Below, one piece after another: positions 45,068 through 55,881 of a stretch of 64,000 bases of DNA. The translations under genes were made by a program, and so were the position numbers. The stretch is from Syngnathus acus. Its lineage: Eukaryota > Chordata > Actinopteri > Syngnathiformes > Syngnathidae. Location of the stretch: assembly GCF_901709675.1 (NCBI RefSeq), contig NC_051100.1, positions 12,568,286 to 12,632,285 of the forward strand, written 5' to 3'. How positions within the stretch are numbered: the stretch's first letter is position 1; the number at the start of each line of letters is the position of its first letter. The notes beneath the pieces are model-generated. The model saw only the letters and a program-made list of their open reading frames with translations. It was not told the origin of the DNA and did no database searches.

Positions 45068-47196
45068 TAACTAGAATTTGCAATTCCTGAAGAAATTGCG
45101 TGTGAAGGTGAAGAAGAATGATGTTGAAACAAGTTGAATCGTTTGAAAAATGTAGAAATAAGAAGGGAAAAAGGAAATTTAGGAAAATTGGGTGTGAATT
45201 TCAAAATTGAAAATGTGAAATGTTTGGTAAGTGGGAAGTTGTGGAATAGGTAGGAAAATGATGAACAGTTGAAAGTTGGAATGGGTTGAATCGGTTGAAA
45301 AATGTAGAAATGAGAAGGGAAAAAGGAATTGGGTGTGAATTTCAAAATAAAAGATGTGAAGTTTTTGGTAAGTTGTGGAATAGGTAGAAAAATGATGAAC
45401 AGTTGAAAGTTGGAATGGGTTGAATCGGTTGAAAAATGTAGAAATGAGAAGGGAAAAAGGAATTGGGTGTGAATTTCAAAATAAAAGATGTGAAGTTTTT
45501 GGTAAGTTGTGGAATAGGTAGAAAAATGATGAACAGTTGAAAGTTGGAATGGGTTGAATCGGTTGAAAAATGTAGAAATGAGAAGGGAAAAAGGAATTGG
45601 GTGTGAATTTCAAAATAAAAGATGTGAAGTTTTTGGTAAGTTGTGGAATAGGTAGAAAAATGATGAACAGTTGAAAGTTGGAATGGGTTGAATCGGTCGA
45701 AAAATGTAGAAATGAGAAGGGAAAAAGGAATTGGGTGTGAATTTCAAAATAAAAGATGTGAAGTTTTTGGGAAGTTGTGGAATAGGTAGAAAAATGATGA
45801 ACAGTTGAAAGTTGGAATGGGTTGAATCGGTCAAAAAATGTAGAAATGAGAAGGGAAAAAGGAATTGGGTGTGAATTTCAAAATAAAAGATGTGAAGTTT
45901 TTGCGAAGTTGTGGAATAGGTAGAAAAATGATGAACAGTTGAAAGTTGGAATTGGTTGAATCGGTTGAAAAATGTAGAAATGAGAAGGGAAAAAGGAATT
46001 GGGTGTGAATTTCAAAATAAAAGATGTGAAGTTTTTGGTAAATTGTGGAATAGGTAGAAAGATAATGAACAGTTGAAAGTTGGAATGGGTTGAATCGGTT
46101 GAAAAATGTAGAAATGAGAAGGGAAAAAGGAATTGGGTGTGAATTTCAAAATAAAAGATGTGAAGTTTTTGGGAAGTTGTGGAATAGGTAGAAAAATGAT
46201 GAACAGTTGAAAGTTGGAATGGGTTGAATCGGTTGAAAAATGTAGAAATGAGAAGGGAAAAAGGAATTGGGTGTGAATTTCAAAATAAAAGATGTGAAGT
46301 TTTTGGGAAGTTGTGGAATAGGGAGAAAAATGATGAACAGTTGAATGTTGGAATGGGTTGAATCGGTTGAAAAATGTAGAAATGAGAAGGGAAAAAGGAA
46401 TTGGGTGTGAATTTCAAAATAAAAGATGTGAAGTTTTTGGGAAGTTGTGGAATAGGTAGAAAAATGATGAACAGTTGAAAGTTGGAATGGGTTGAATCGG
46501 TTGAAAAATGTAGAAATGAGAAGGGAAAAAGGAATTGGGTGTGAATTTCAAAATAAAAGATGTGAAGTTTTTGGGAAGTTGTGGAATAGGTAGAAAAATG
46601 ATGAACAGTTGAAAGTTGGAATGGGTTGAATCGGTTGAAAAATGTAGAAATGAGAAGGGAAAAAGGAATTGGGTGTGAATTTCAAAATAAAAGATGTGAA
46701 ATTTTTGGTAAGTTGTGGAATAGGTAGAAAAATAATGAACAGTTGAAAGTTGGAATGGGTTGAATGGGTTGAAAAATGTAGAAATGAGAAGGGAAAAAGG
46801 AAATATTGGTGAATTGGGTGTGAATTTCAAAATAAAAGATGAAAACGTGAAAATTTTGAATTTGGCAAGTTTGGGAATGTCCCCAATGTGATTTGAATGT
46901 GTTGAATTATGTGAATTTCAAACTGGAACAACGTAAATGTGAAATGTTGAATCTGCCATTAAGAATGAATGGGGAAAAAATTGCCGGAAATTTGTGAATT
47001 TTGTGAAAACGGAAAATTTGTGGAACAAAAAAAATGTAAGCAGCGGTGTCATGAATATTTGGAATAAGTGAAAAGTGGAACGGAGTGAATCGGTTGAAGT
47101 ATGTGGAAGTAGTTAAGCGCCAAAAAAGTGAGCGGAATAAGTAGAATAATAATAAAGTACAGGAATAACAATAGTGTGAAGGTTTCACCTTCACAC
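45068..47196 (+). mobile_element. Helentron-like array, unit 10
   Basis: About 12 minisatellite copies (45135-46845), the 3' half and one hairpin with loop TTC (about 47170-47196). Confidence 0.88.
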
Positions 47197-48187
47197 TAAC
47201 TAGAATTTGCAATTCCTGAAGAAATTGCGTGTGAAGGTGAAGAAGAATGATGTTGAAACAAGTTGAATCGGTTGAAAAATGTAGAAATGAGAAGTGAAAA
47301 AGGAATTGGGTGTGAATTTCAAAATAAAAGATCAAGTTTTTGGTAAGTTGTGGAATAGGTAGAAAGATAATGAACAGTTGAAAGTTGGAATGGGTTGAAT
47401 CGGTTGAAAAATGTAGAAATGAGAAGGGAAAAAGGAATTGGGTGTGAATTTCAAAATAAAAGATGTGAAGTTTTTGGGAAGTTGTGGAATAGGTAGAAAA
47501 ATGATGAACAGTTGAAAGTTGGAATGGGTTGAATCGGTTGAAAAATGTAGAAATGAGAAGGGAAAAAGGAATTGGGTGTGAATTTCAAAATAAAAGATGT
47601 GAAGTTTTTGGGAAGTTGTGGAATAGGTAGAAAAATGATGAACAGTTGAAAGTTGGAATGGGTTGAATCGGTTGAAAAATGTAGAAATGAGAAGGGAAAA
47701 AGGAATTGGGTGTGAATTTCAAAATAAAAGATGTGAAGTTTTTGGTAAGTGGGAAGTTGTGGAATAGGTAGAAAAATGATGAACAGTTGAAAGTTGGAAT
47801 GGGTTGAATCGGTTGAAAAATGTAGAAATGAGAAGGGAAAAAGGAAATATTGGTGAATTGGGTGTGAATTTCAAAATAAAAGCTGAAAACGTGAAAATGT
47901 TGAATTTGGCAAGTTTGGGAATGTCCCCAATGTGATTTGAATGTGTTGAATGATGTGAATTTCAAACTGGAACAACGTAAATGTGAAATGTTGAATCTGC
48001 CATTAAGAATGAATGGGGAAAAAATTGCCGGAAATTTGTGAATTTTGTGAAAACGGAAAATTTTTGGAACAAGAAAAATGTAAGCAATGGTGTCATGAAT
48101 ATTTGGAATAAGTGAAAAGTGGAATGGAGTGAATCGGTTGAAGTATGTGGAAGTAGTTAATGAGTGAAAAAGTGAGCGGAATAAGTA

Positions 48188-48227
<40 letters not shown>

Positions 48228-48339
48228 GGACAGGAATAACAATAGTGTGAAGGTTACACCTTCACACTAATAATAATAATAATAATAATAATAAAGGACA
48301 GGAATAACAATAGTGTGAAGGTTACACCTTCACACTAAT
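47197..48339 (+). mobile_element. Helentron-like array, unit 11
   Basis: About 4-5 minisatellite copies (47265-47890), closely matching unit 4 including a distinctive AAAAGCTGAAAACG. The 3' half is followed by two (TAA)n tracts, each ending in a hairpin with loop TAC. Confidence 0.88.
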
Positions 48340-50150
48340 AACTAGAATTTGCAATTCCTGAAGAAATTGCGTGTGAAGGTGAAGAAGAATGATGTTGAAA
48401 CAAGTTGAATCGGTTGAAAAATGTAGAAATGAGAAGGGAAAAAGGAATTGGGTGTGAATTTCAAAATAAAAGATGTGAAGTTTTTGGTAAGTGGGAAGTT
48501 GTGGAATAGGTAGAAAAATGATGAACAGTTGAAAGTTGGAATGGGTTGAATCGGTTGAAAAATGTAGAAATGAGAAGGGAAAAAGGAATTGGGTGTGAAT
48601 TTCAAAATAAAAGATGAAGTTTTTGGTAAGTTGTGGAATAGGTAGAAAGATAATGAACAGTTGAAAGTTGGAATGGGTTGAATCGGTTGAAAAATGTAGA
48701 AATGAGAAGGGAAAAAGGAATTGGGTGTGAATTTCAAAATAAAAGATGTGAAGTTTTTGGGAAGTTGTGGAATAGGTAGAAAAATGATGAACAGTTGAAA
48801 GTTGGAATGGGTTGAATCGGTTGAAAAATGTAGAAATGAGAAGGGAAAAAGGAATTGGGTGTGAATTTCAAAATAAAAGATTTGAAGTTTTTGGTAAGTT
48901 GTGGAATAGGTAGAAAGATAATGAACAGTTGAAAGTTGGAATGGGTTGAATGGGTTGAAAAATGTAGAAATGAGAAGGGAAAAAGGAATTGGGTGTGAAT
49001 TTCAAAATAAAAGATGTGAAGTTTTTGGGAAGTTGTGGAATAGGTAGAAAAATGATGAACAGTTGAAAGTTGGAATGGGTTGAATCGGTTGAAAAATGTA
49101 GAAATGAGAAGGGAAAAAGGAATTGGGTGTGAATTTCAAAATAAAAGATGTGAAGTTTTTGGTAAGTTGTGGAATAGGTAGAAAAATGATGAACAGTTGA
49201 AAGTTGGAATGGGTTGAATCGGTTGAAAAATGTAGAAATGAGAAGGGAAAAAGGAATTGGGTGTGAATTTCAAAATAAAAGATGTGAAGTTTTTGGGAAG
49301 TTGTGGAATAGGTAGAAAAATGATGAACAGTTGAAAGTTGGAATGGGTTGAATCGGTTGAAAAATGTAGAAATGAGAAGGGAAAAAGGAATTGGGTATGA
49401 ATTTCAAAATAAAAGATGTGAAGTTTTTGGGAAGTTGTGGAATAGGTAGAAAAATGATGAACAGTTGAAAGTTGGAATGGGTTGAATCGGTTGAAAAATG
49501 TAGAAATGAGAAGGGAAAAAGGAATTGGGTGTGAATTTCAAAATAAAAGATGTGAAGTTTTTGGTAAGTTGTGGAATAGGTAGAAAAATGATGAACAGTT
49601 GAAAGTTGGAATGGGTTGAATGGGTTGAAAAATGTAGAAATGAGAAGGGAAAAAGGAAATATTGGTGAATTGGGTGTGAATTTCAAAATAAAAGATGAAA
49701 ACGTGAAAATTTTGGATTTGGCAAGTTTGGGAATGTCCCCAATGTGATTTGAATGTGTTGAATTATGTGAATTTCAAACTGGAACAAAGTAAATGTGAAT
49801 CTGCCATTAAGAATGAATGGGGCAAAATTCGCCGTAAATTTGTGAATTTTGCGAAAACGGAAAATTTTTCGAACGAAAGAAATGTAAGCACCCATGCCAT
49901 GAATATTTGGAATAAGTGAAAAGTGGAACGGAGTGAATCGGTTGAAGTATGTGGAACTAGTTAAGCGGCAAAGAAAGTTAGCGGAAAGCTAGCGCAAAAT
50001 GCTGTAGAATAACAATAGTGTGAAGGTCTTCACCTTCACACTAATAATAATAATAATAATAAAGGACAGGAATAACAATAGTGTGAAGGTTTCACCTTCA
50101 CACTAATAAAGTACAGGAATAACAATAGTGTGAAGGTTACACCTTCACAC
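48340..50150 (+). mobile_element. Helentron-like array, unit 12
   Basis: About 9 minisatellite copies (48410-49690). The 3' half is a more diverged version (GCAAAATTCGCCGTAAATT, AGCGGAAAGCTAGCGC). Three hairpins follow (loops CTTC, TTC and TAC) between about 50015 and 50150. Confidence 0.88.
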
Positions 50151-51266
50151 TAACTAGAATTTGCAATTCCTGAAGAAATTGCGTGTGAAGGTGAAGAAGA
50201 ATGATGTTGAAACAAGTTGAATCGGTTGAAAAATGTAGAAATGAGAAGGGAAAAAGGAATTGGGTGTGAATTTCAAAATAAAAGATGTGAAGTTTTTGGG
50301 AAGTGGGAAGTTGTGGAATAGGTAGAAAAATGATGAACAGTTGAAAGTTGGAATGGGTTGAATCGGTTGAAAAATGTAGAAATGAGAAGGGAAAAAGGAA
50401 TTGGGTGTGAATTTCAAAATAAAAGATGAAGTTTTTGGTAAGTTGTGGAATAGGTAGAAAGATAATGAAGAGTTGAAAGTTGGAATGGGTTGAATCGGTT
50501 GAAAAATGTAGAAATGAGAAGGGAAAAAGGAATTGGGTGTGAATTTCAAAATAAAAGATGTGAAGTTTTTGGGAAGTTGTGGAATAGGTAGAAAAATGAT
50601 GAACAGTTGAAAGTTGGAATGGGTTGAATGGGTTGAAAAATGTAGAAATGAGAAGGGAAAAAGGAAATATTGGTGAATTGGGTGTGAAATTCAAAATAAA
50701 AGATGAAAACGTGAACATTTTGAATTTGGCAAGTTTGGGAATGTCCCCAATGTGATTTGAATGTGTTGAATTATGTGAATTTCAAACTGGAACAACGTAA
50801 ATGTGAAATGTTGAATCTGCCATTAAGAATGAATGGGGCAAAATTGGCCGTAAATTTGTGAATTTTGCGAAAACGGAAAATTTTTCGAACGAAAAAAATG
50901 TAAGCACCCATGCCATGAATATTTGGAATAAGTGAAAAGTGGAACGGAGTGAATCGGTTGAAGTATGTGGAACTAGTTAAGCGGCAAAGAAAGTTAGCGG
51001 AAAGCTAGCGCAAAATGCTGTAGAATAACAATAGTGTGAAGGTCTTCACCTTCACACTAATAAAGTACAGGAATAACAATAGTGTGAAGGTCTTCACCTT
51101 CACACTAATAAAGTACAGGAATAACAATAGTGTGAAGGTTTCACCTTCACACTAATAAAGTACAGGAATAACAATAGTGTGAAGGTTTCACCTTCACACT
51201 AATAAAGGACAACAATAACAATAGTGTGAAGGTTTCACCTTCACACTAATAAAGTACAGGAATAAC
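50151..51266 (+). mobile_element. Helentron-like array, unit 13, with hairpin run
   Basis: Only about 3-4 minisatellite copies (50225-50705), the diverged 3' half as in unit 12, then five hairpin repeats (51029-51250). The run is interrupted at about 51267 by a DNA transposon and continues after 52305. Confidence 0.88.
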
Positions 51267-51400
51267 TATAGAGGCTTTGCAGCTGACGTCATCAAGCTAC
51301 CCACATTAGCTTGGCGGCCATCATGGCGGTCAACTTTTCAGTGCCGGTCTACGACTCACACACGCTTTCTTGTTATATCTGCTGCTATTTGAGCTTAAAA

Positions 51401-51578
51401 ATGCCGGATACCTGCTGTGCTGTTGGATGTAGCAATAGACGAGGCGATAAATCAAATCTTAGCTTCTATAGATTTCCGGCGAACATGAAAAAACGTGATA
51501 AATGGATCGCGGATATTCGTCGTGAACGATGGAAACCTACGATTTACACAAGGATATGCAATGAGGACTTCATATCAG
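51401..51578 (+). pseudogene. THAP-domain exon of a transposase, remnant
   Basis: It starts MPDTCCAVGCSNRRG and continues with LSFYRFPANMKKRDKWI and RICNEDFIS, ending at a splice donor CAG|GTATGT. THAP domains are C2CH zinc fingers. Both N-terminal cysteines and the third (RIC) are present, but the usual histidine two residues later is aspartate (NEDF where EHF is expected). The remaining transposase exons are not present in the element. Confidence 0.7.
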
Positions 51579-51942
51579 GTATGTAAACAAACTATTCACC
51601 CCTGATTTGTTTCACAAAATGTGAAATAATACAATATGGGATGATACAAAAAGGATTGTTGAAAATGCTGGGTGCATTTTTAGAAAGGCAGCAAGAGCAG
51701 CAAGGCAGGGAATGGGATGATTTCTTCAGTTCACCCCCCCGTTTTTATTTTGTGTTTATTTTTTCATGATGCTTGAAAACGTTATCAATGTAAATATTGA
51801 ATTATATTTATTGGTTAAGTTTTCAAGCCAATCAGATGTGGCATCATGCAAAAATAAACAAATAATAAAAATGGTAGCAACTTGAACAGACAGGTACAGT
51901 ATCTGAATGATTTCACTCTATTCAGTTTTTTAATATGTCAAG

Positions 51943-52161
51943 TTATGAAATGCCATTACAAAACAAATCGACGAGGTAATTATAAATATCTGGATATGAG
52001 CGTTCAGGCAGGTCGGCTGTTGCAAAATGCTCGGGCGATTTTAGCATGCTTCTCGGTAAAAGGTACGGATCCGTTGTGCCAACAAGGTTCAACTTCTCTC
52101 TGTGACGTTTCTTGGAGTCTTCATCCAAATGCCTAACTTCGTTGGATAGCAAATCAGCCAT
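51943..52161 (-). pseudogene. Transposon-encoded frame, N-terminal fragment (YqaJ-gene-like)
   Basis: 72 codons starting MADLLSNEVRHLDEDSKKR, with DPYLLPRSM and YPDIYNYLVD. These phrases resemble N termini of the companion protein in fish ISL2EU-like elements. The frame stops after the YLV block and no nuclease core follows, so it is a truncated remnant. The assignment rests on recall of the phrase pattern and is uncertain. Confidence 0.45.
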
Positions 52162-52305
52162 AATTCGGAAGAAATCGGTGAAAACGTAGCGCAGAAATCA
52201 GACAATCCATACAAACACGTAGGAACGAGCTTACTAGTTGACCGCCAAGATGGCGGCATAACACAAAATCACGTGATAAAACCACGTGACTGCAAAGCCT
52301 CTATA

Positions 52306-52760
52306 GTGTGAAGGTTTCACCTTCACACTAATAAAGGACAACAATAACAATAGTGTGAAGGTTTCACCTTCACACTAACAATAGTGTGAAGGTCTTCACC
52401 TTCACACTAATAATAAAGTACAGGAATAACAATAGTGTGAAGGTCTTCACCTTCACACTAATAATAAAGGACAGGAATAACATTAGTGTGAAGGTTTCAC
52501 CTTCACACTAATAATAATAATAAAGGACAGGAATAACAATAGTGTGAAGGTTACCTTCACACTAATAAAGTACAGGAATAACAATAGTGTGAAGGTCTTC
52601 ACCTTCACACTAATAATAAAGGACAGGAATAACAATAGTGTGAAGGTACACCTTCACACTAATAAAGTACAGGAATAACAATAGTGTGAAGGTCTTCACC
52701 TTCACACTAATAATAAAGGACAGGAATAACAATAGTGTGAAGGTCTTCACCTTCACACTA
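52306..52760 (+). repeat. Run of Helitron-type terminal hairpins, right part
   Basis: About ten copies of the hairpin repeat, each stem TAGTGTGAAGGT / ACCTTCACACTA, loops from 1 to 4 nt (T, AC, TTC, CTTC), spacers like ATAATAAAGGACAGGAATAA CA. The first follows directly on the inserted transposon. With the five before the insertion, the run had about 15. Confidence 0.9.
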
Positions 52761-53470
52761 ATAACTAGAGAATGCAATTTCTGGAGAAATTGCGTGTGAA
52801 GGCGAAATCCATGAATAACTTCTTCGGGGAATGCTGCGGAATGACGTTGAAACGTGTTGAATTACTTGAGAAATGAAGAAAATTTGGAGAAATTGTGGTG
52901 AATTTCAAAATGGAAAGCTTGGAATATTTGGTAAGTGGGAAGTTGAAAGTTGGAAGTCGGTTGAAAAATGTAGAAATTAGAGTAGAAAAACGAAATTTTG
53001 GAGAATTTGGTTGAATTTCAAATTTGGAATTTTTGGTAAGTGGGAAGTTGTGGAATAGGTAGACAAAAGATGAACAGTTGAAAGTTGGAATAGGTAGAAT
53101 CGGTTGAAAAACGTAGAAATTAGAGTAGAAAAACGAAATTGTATAAATTTCGAATTATTGGTAAGTGAGAAGTTGTGGAATAGTTAGGTTTAAGATGCAT
53201 GAGCTAAATGTTGAAACGGGTTGAATGGGTGGCAAAATGAAGAAATTAGAAAGGAAAAACGCTGTCAAATGATACTGAATGATGTATACATGAAGTGGGA
53301 TTGAGCTGAACCTGTTGATGTTGGGACAATACAAATTGGTTAAAGAAAATTGGAAACTGCAGGTGAATATGTACATTTTAGAAAAAGCAGTAAGCAAGAA
53401 AACCAGTAAGCGAGTAAAAACAGTACATACGCAAGAAATATTAGTCAACAAGAAACAGTCAGCAAGATAA
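52761..53470 (+). mobile_element. Diverged Helentron-like unit at array end
   Basis: The 5' signature ATAACTAGAGAATGCAATTT with a perfect GCAATTTC/GAAATTGC hairpin is followed by about four strongly diverged minisatellite copies (AAGTGGGAAGTTGTGGAATA). It fades near 53430 into an AGTAAGCAAGAAAACC short repeat. It resembles the old units at 9.4-10.5 kb more than the array. Confidence 0.75.
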
Positions 53471-54340
53471 CTAGTAAGAATCAAATCTGAATCTGTCCTT
53501 ATTAGGCATAACAACATGTGCATGACAACATAACATCCACCAGGTGTCAGTGCTGAGCGACAGTTATTAGGCATAAGATGAACAGTTTAAAGTTGGAACA
53601 TGTCGAAAAAGACATTCCTGTCCACAAAGCCCAGTGGAAAATAAGGATGCTGAGGACAAAGATACTGCTGCTTTGACGTTGGGGATGTCTGGATAATCTG
53701 CAGTAAAATCGAAAACACCAAAAATAAATCCTCTATCCACATTAAAAGTAAAATAACATAGTTTATTTAAAAGTTGACAGAATTACATTGCATGTCCAAT
53801 GAAAAAATATGCACATCTCTTAAAAGTTGTTACAAATGTAAGGCTGTGTGTGCAATTGTTACAGACAGAAATGATGAAGACAGCTCATCCGCTGTGCAAC
53901 ATATTTATTTTCAGCGTCCTCTACTGGCAAAAATACATATTGCACTTGGGCGCATGGGTTTCTTCCTCTAAATAGAAAAAAACCTTCCTATAAACCAAAA
54001 GTTCTGGGGAGGCAAGTGCCACATATGTTCTTTGGACAGCGGGCCAAAGAACGCTACCGTAAATTGTACCATAAAGGGCATTTTAAACAAAGCTACCAGT
54101 GTAGAGCTACCAGTTGTTACGCGTGACCTCCGGTTGAACATTTCAATCTAGAATGGGAATAGATGCGACATCTGGGCAACATTTTCAAAATAAAGCATAG
54201 TATTCCAGAATAATAAAATAAAGACAGCAGAAGTTACAAATATCCTAAAATAAGACAAAGGTAAAATACCATATACTATAGATTAAAATCATATACTATA
54301 CATTAATACCATTAACTACACATTAAAACGATATATTTGT
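53471..54340. other. No gene recognised
   Basis: AT-rich sequence. CATCCACCAGGTGTCAGTGC at about 53534 is a stray piece of the minisatellite found at 54400 and 55940. A 65-codon frame at 53774 has no recognisable domain. Confidence 0.4.
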
Positions 54341-54344
54341 GACT

Positions 54345-54475
54345 GTATTTGCTATAAACAAAATAATAAACTGGGTCACCTCAATTGGCGGATGACGTTG
54401 CTGGTAATGATTTTCAACATCCACGAGGTGTCAGTGCTGAGCGACACAATCAACAGATTGGGAATGTATTTGCAA
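54345..54475 (+). repeat. About 110-bp minisatellite, left part
   Basis: One unit with AACTGGGTCACCT, GCTGGTAATGATTTTCAAC and CAGTGCTGAGCGAC, ending GGGAATGTATTTGCAA. Two further units lie at 55882-56100, on the other side of an inserted mariner-like element. Confidence 0.8.
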
Positions 54476-54870
54476 TACCGTATTTATTCTAATTATCGCC
54501 CATATTCTAATAATCGCCCAGTGTGTGTTAGCGATGACATAAATAAAAAACATTGATACCTCTAATTATCGCCCATGCTGCTAGAAATTCCCCCCAAAAC
54601 TTACGTTTTCCTCCGCGACCGCATGTCGACGTCATTGCGCAAGTTAAAATATGACTGATTTGACAGCACGTCGAATGTCCCTTTTAAATTGTTTTTCTCC
54701 ATAAACTATGATACAATTACACTCGTCACTCCACTACAATATCTTCACACAATTACGTTATCGAGGTGTGCGCTCGACCAAGACGATCGCATTAATATGA
54801 CGTAAGCAACACGTGATGTGCGACGGTAACCTGTCGCATCGATGTAGCGTCAATTGACGCACCCCGCTGT

Positions 54871-55731
54871 TAGAGATGCACCGATCCGATATCTGGATCG
54901 GATATCGGCCCCGATATCAACAAAATTGATGGATCGGGTATCGGAAAATGCAGCCGATCTGTGAGCCGATCCTTTCCTTAATCTATTGGGACGCGGGCTA
55001 CGTCAAACGTCAGCAGCACGTGTGCCGCGGGACGCGGCTACGTCATACGTCAGCAGCACGTGTGCCGCATGCCACGAGAGTTTTCTAAACAAACGCAAAC
55101 ATGGAGCGAACGAAAGAGTCAGCTGTGTGGAGGTACTTTAAACTGAACACGCCAACTAGCTCGACGGTAGTTTGTAATGTCCGCAAAGCTAATGTTGCCA
55201 GGGGTGGTGGTAGTACTGCCAGTTATAGTACTAGTACTAAGCGGAGCTTGTTTTCAGGGAGCATTTCTCATTGCTGCTTAAATGAGCATTTAGAGCATCA
55301 ACAGGTCATGAGTGATGTGGAACGGCACCTAATGTTTACATGTTTACTATTTATTTTAATATTTGGTTACTGTGTGCTTGATCACCCTTTCTATATTTGC
55401 CCAGTGCAGTTTCAGCTGCAACATTTGTATTTTTTTTTTTAAGAAGTTTGTATCCTAATTTACTTGGATTTAAATGCTGATACACTTTATTGCTGCTGTT
55501 GCACAATTTTTGTTACAAATAAATAGTTCATTGCATGAATCTGCTTTATCTTGTTACATTTTGTCTTAGGAATGAACTGTGTAGTCATGCCTGATGCCAT
55601 TGCCTTTAGTCTTTTCTGTTCCACATGTAGAGGTATGTTAAGTCAACCATAATATCGGATCGGTATCGGGTATCGACCGATACGCAAAGCCTCGGTATCG
55701 AAACTGAAAAAGTCGGATCGGTGCATCTCTA
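54871..55731 (+). mobile_element. hAT-Ac-like non-autonomous element with TSD, nested in mariner-like element
   Basis: Ends TAGAGATGCACCGATCCGAT and the inverse ATCGGTGCATCTCTA, with 8-bp duplications CCCGCTGT at 54863-54870 and 55732-55739. CGATATC-rich subterminal repeats lie at both ends. It contains the start of a BED-type transposase gene. The flanking phrase CGCTGTTAGAGG continues the mariner-like interior. Confidence 0.9.
55101..55442 (+). pseudogene. hAT-Ac transposase N-terminal (BED finger) remnant
   Basis: It starts MERTKESAVWRYFKLNTP, typical of ZBED-like hAT-Ac transposases. In the finger the first cysteine is kept (VVCNVRKA) but the second is replaced by arginine. After about 45 codons the similarity is lost. 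The remainder is low-complexity sequence to a stop at 55442. Confidence 0.7.
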
Positions 55732-55881
55732 CCCGCTGTTAGAGGTAGATCAAAACAGCCGCTGTCCGAGTGTTAAGAACACCAGTGAGATACTACATAA
55801 GGAAAATATACATATTATCGCCCATTTCAGTGCCCCTTGGCGATCGGACAATAATGGGTGATAATTAGAATAAATACGGTA

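Larger units (their letters stand above)
51267..52305. mobile_element. THAP-bearing DNA transposon derivative (ISL2EU-like), inserted in hairpin array
   Basis: A 17-bp perfect inverted repeat CTATAGAGGCTTTGCAG bounds about 1040 bp, with a putative TA duplication. A THAP-type exon lies at the left end on the plus strand. A frame resembling the second (YqaJ-nuclease) gene of ISL2EU elements lies at the right end on the minus strand, so the two genes faced each other and the middle is deleted. The ISL2EU assignment is tentative. A P- or Kolobok-type element is the alternative, but neither the TTAA nor the 8-bp duplication expected for those was seen. Confidence 0.7.
54478..55879. mobile_element. 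Mariner-like MITE with TA duplication, carrying a nested hAT
   Basis: Terminal inverted repeats CCGTATTTATTCTAATTAT and its inverse at 55859-55879 are flanked by TA at 54476-54477 and 55880-55881. Without the nested hAT the element is about 530 bp. The interior has repeated TAATTATCGCCCAT phrases and no coding remnant. Confidence 0.85.

Noticed and set aside
32164-50718. Many long minus-strand open frames (up to 272 codons) with repeats like FTPNSFFPSHFYIFQPIQ
   Set aside because: They are translations of the C-poor minisatellite. The plus strand seldom contains TTA, CTA or TCA, so the minus strand has few stops. Several frames are open at once and the peptide is low complexity. The 134/142-bp periods do not keep one frame. 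Not coding.
51029-52757. Regular palindromic repeats with short spacers, superficially like a CRISPR array
   Set aside because: The spacers are nearly identical to each other, the context is a eukaryotic transposon array, and no cas genes exist. They are Helitron-type terminal hairpins.
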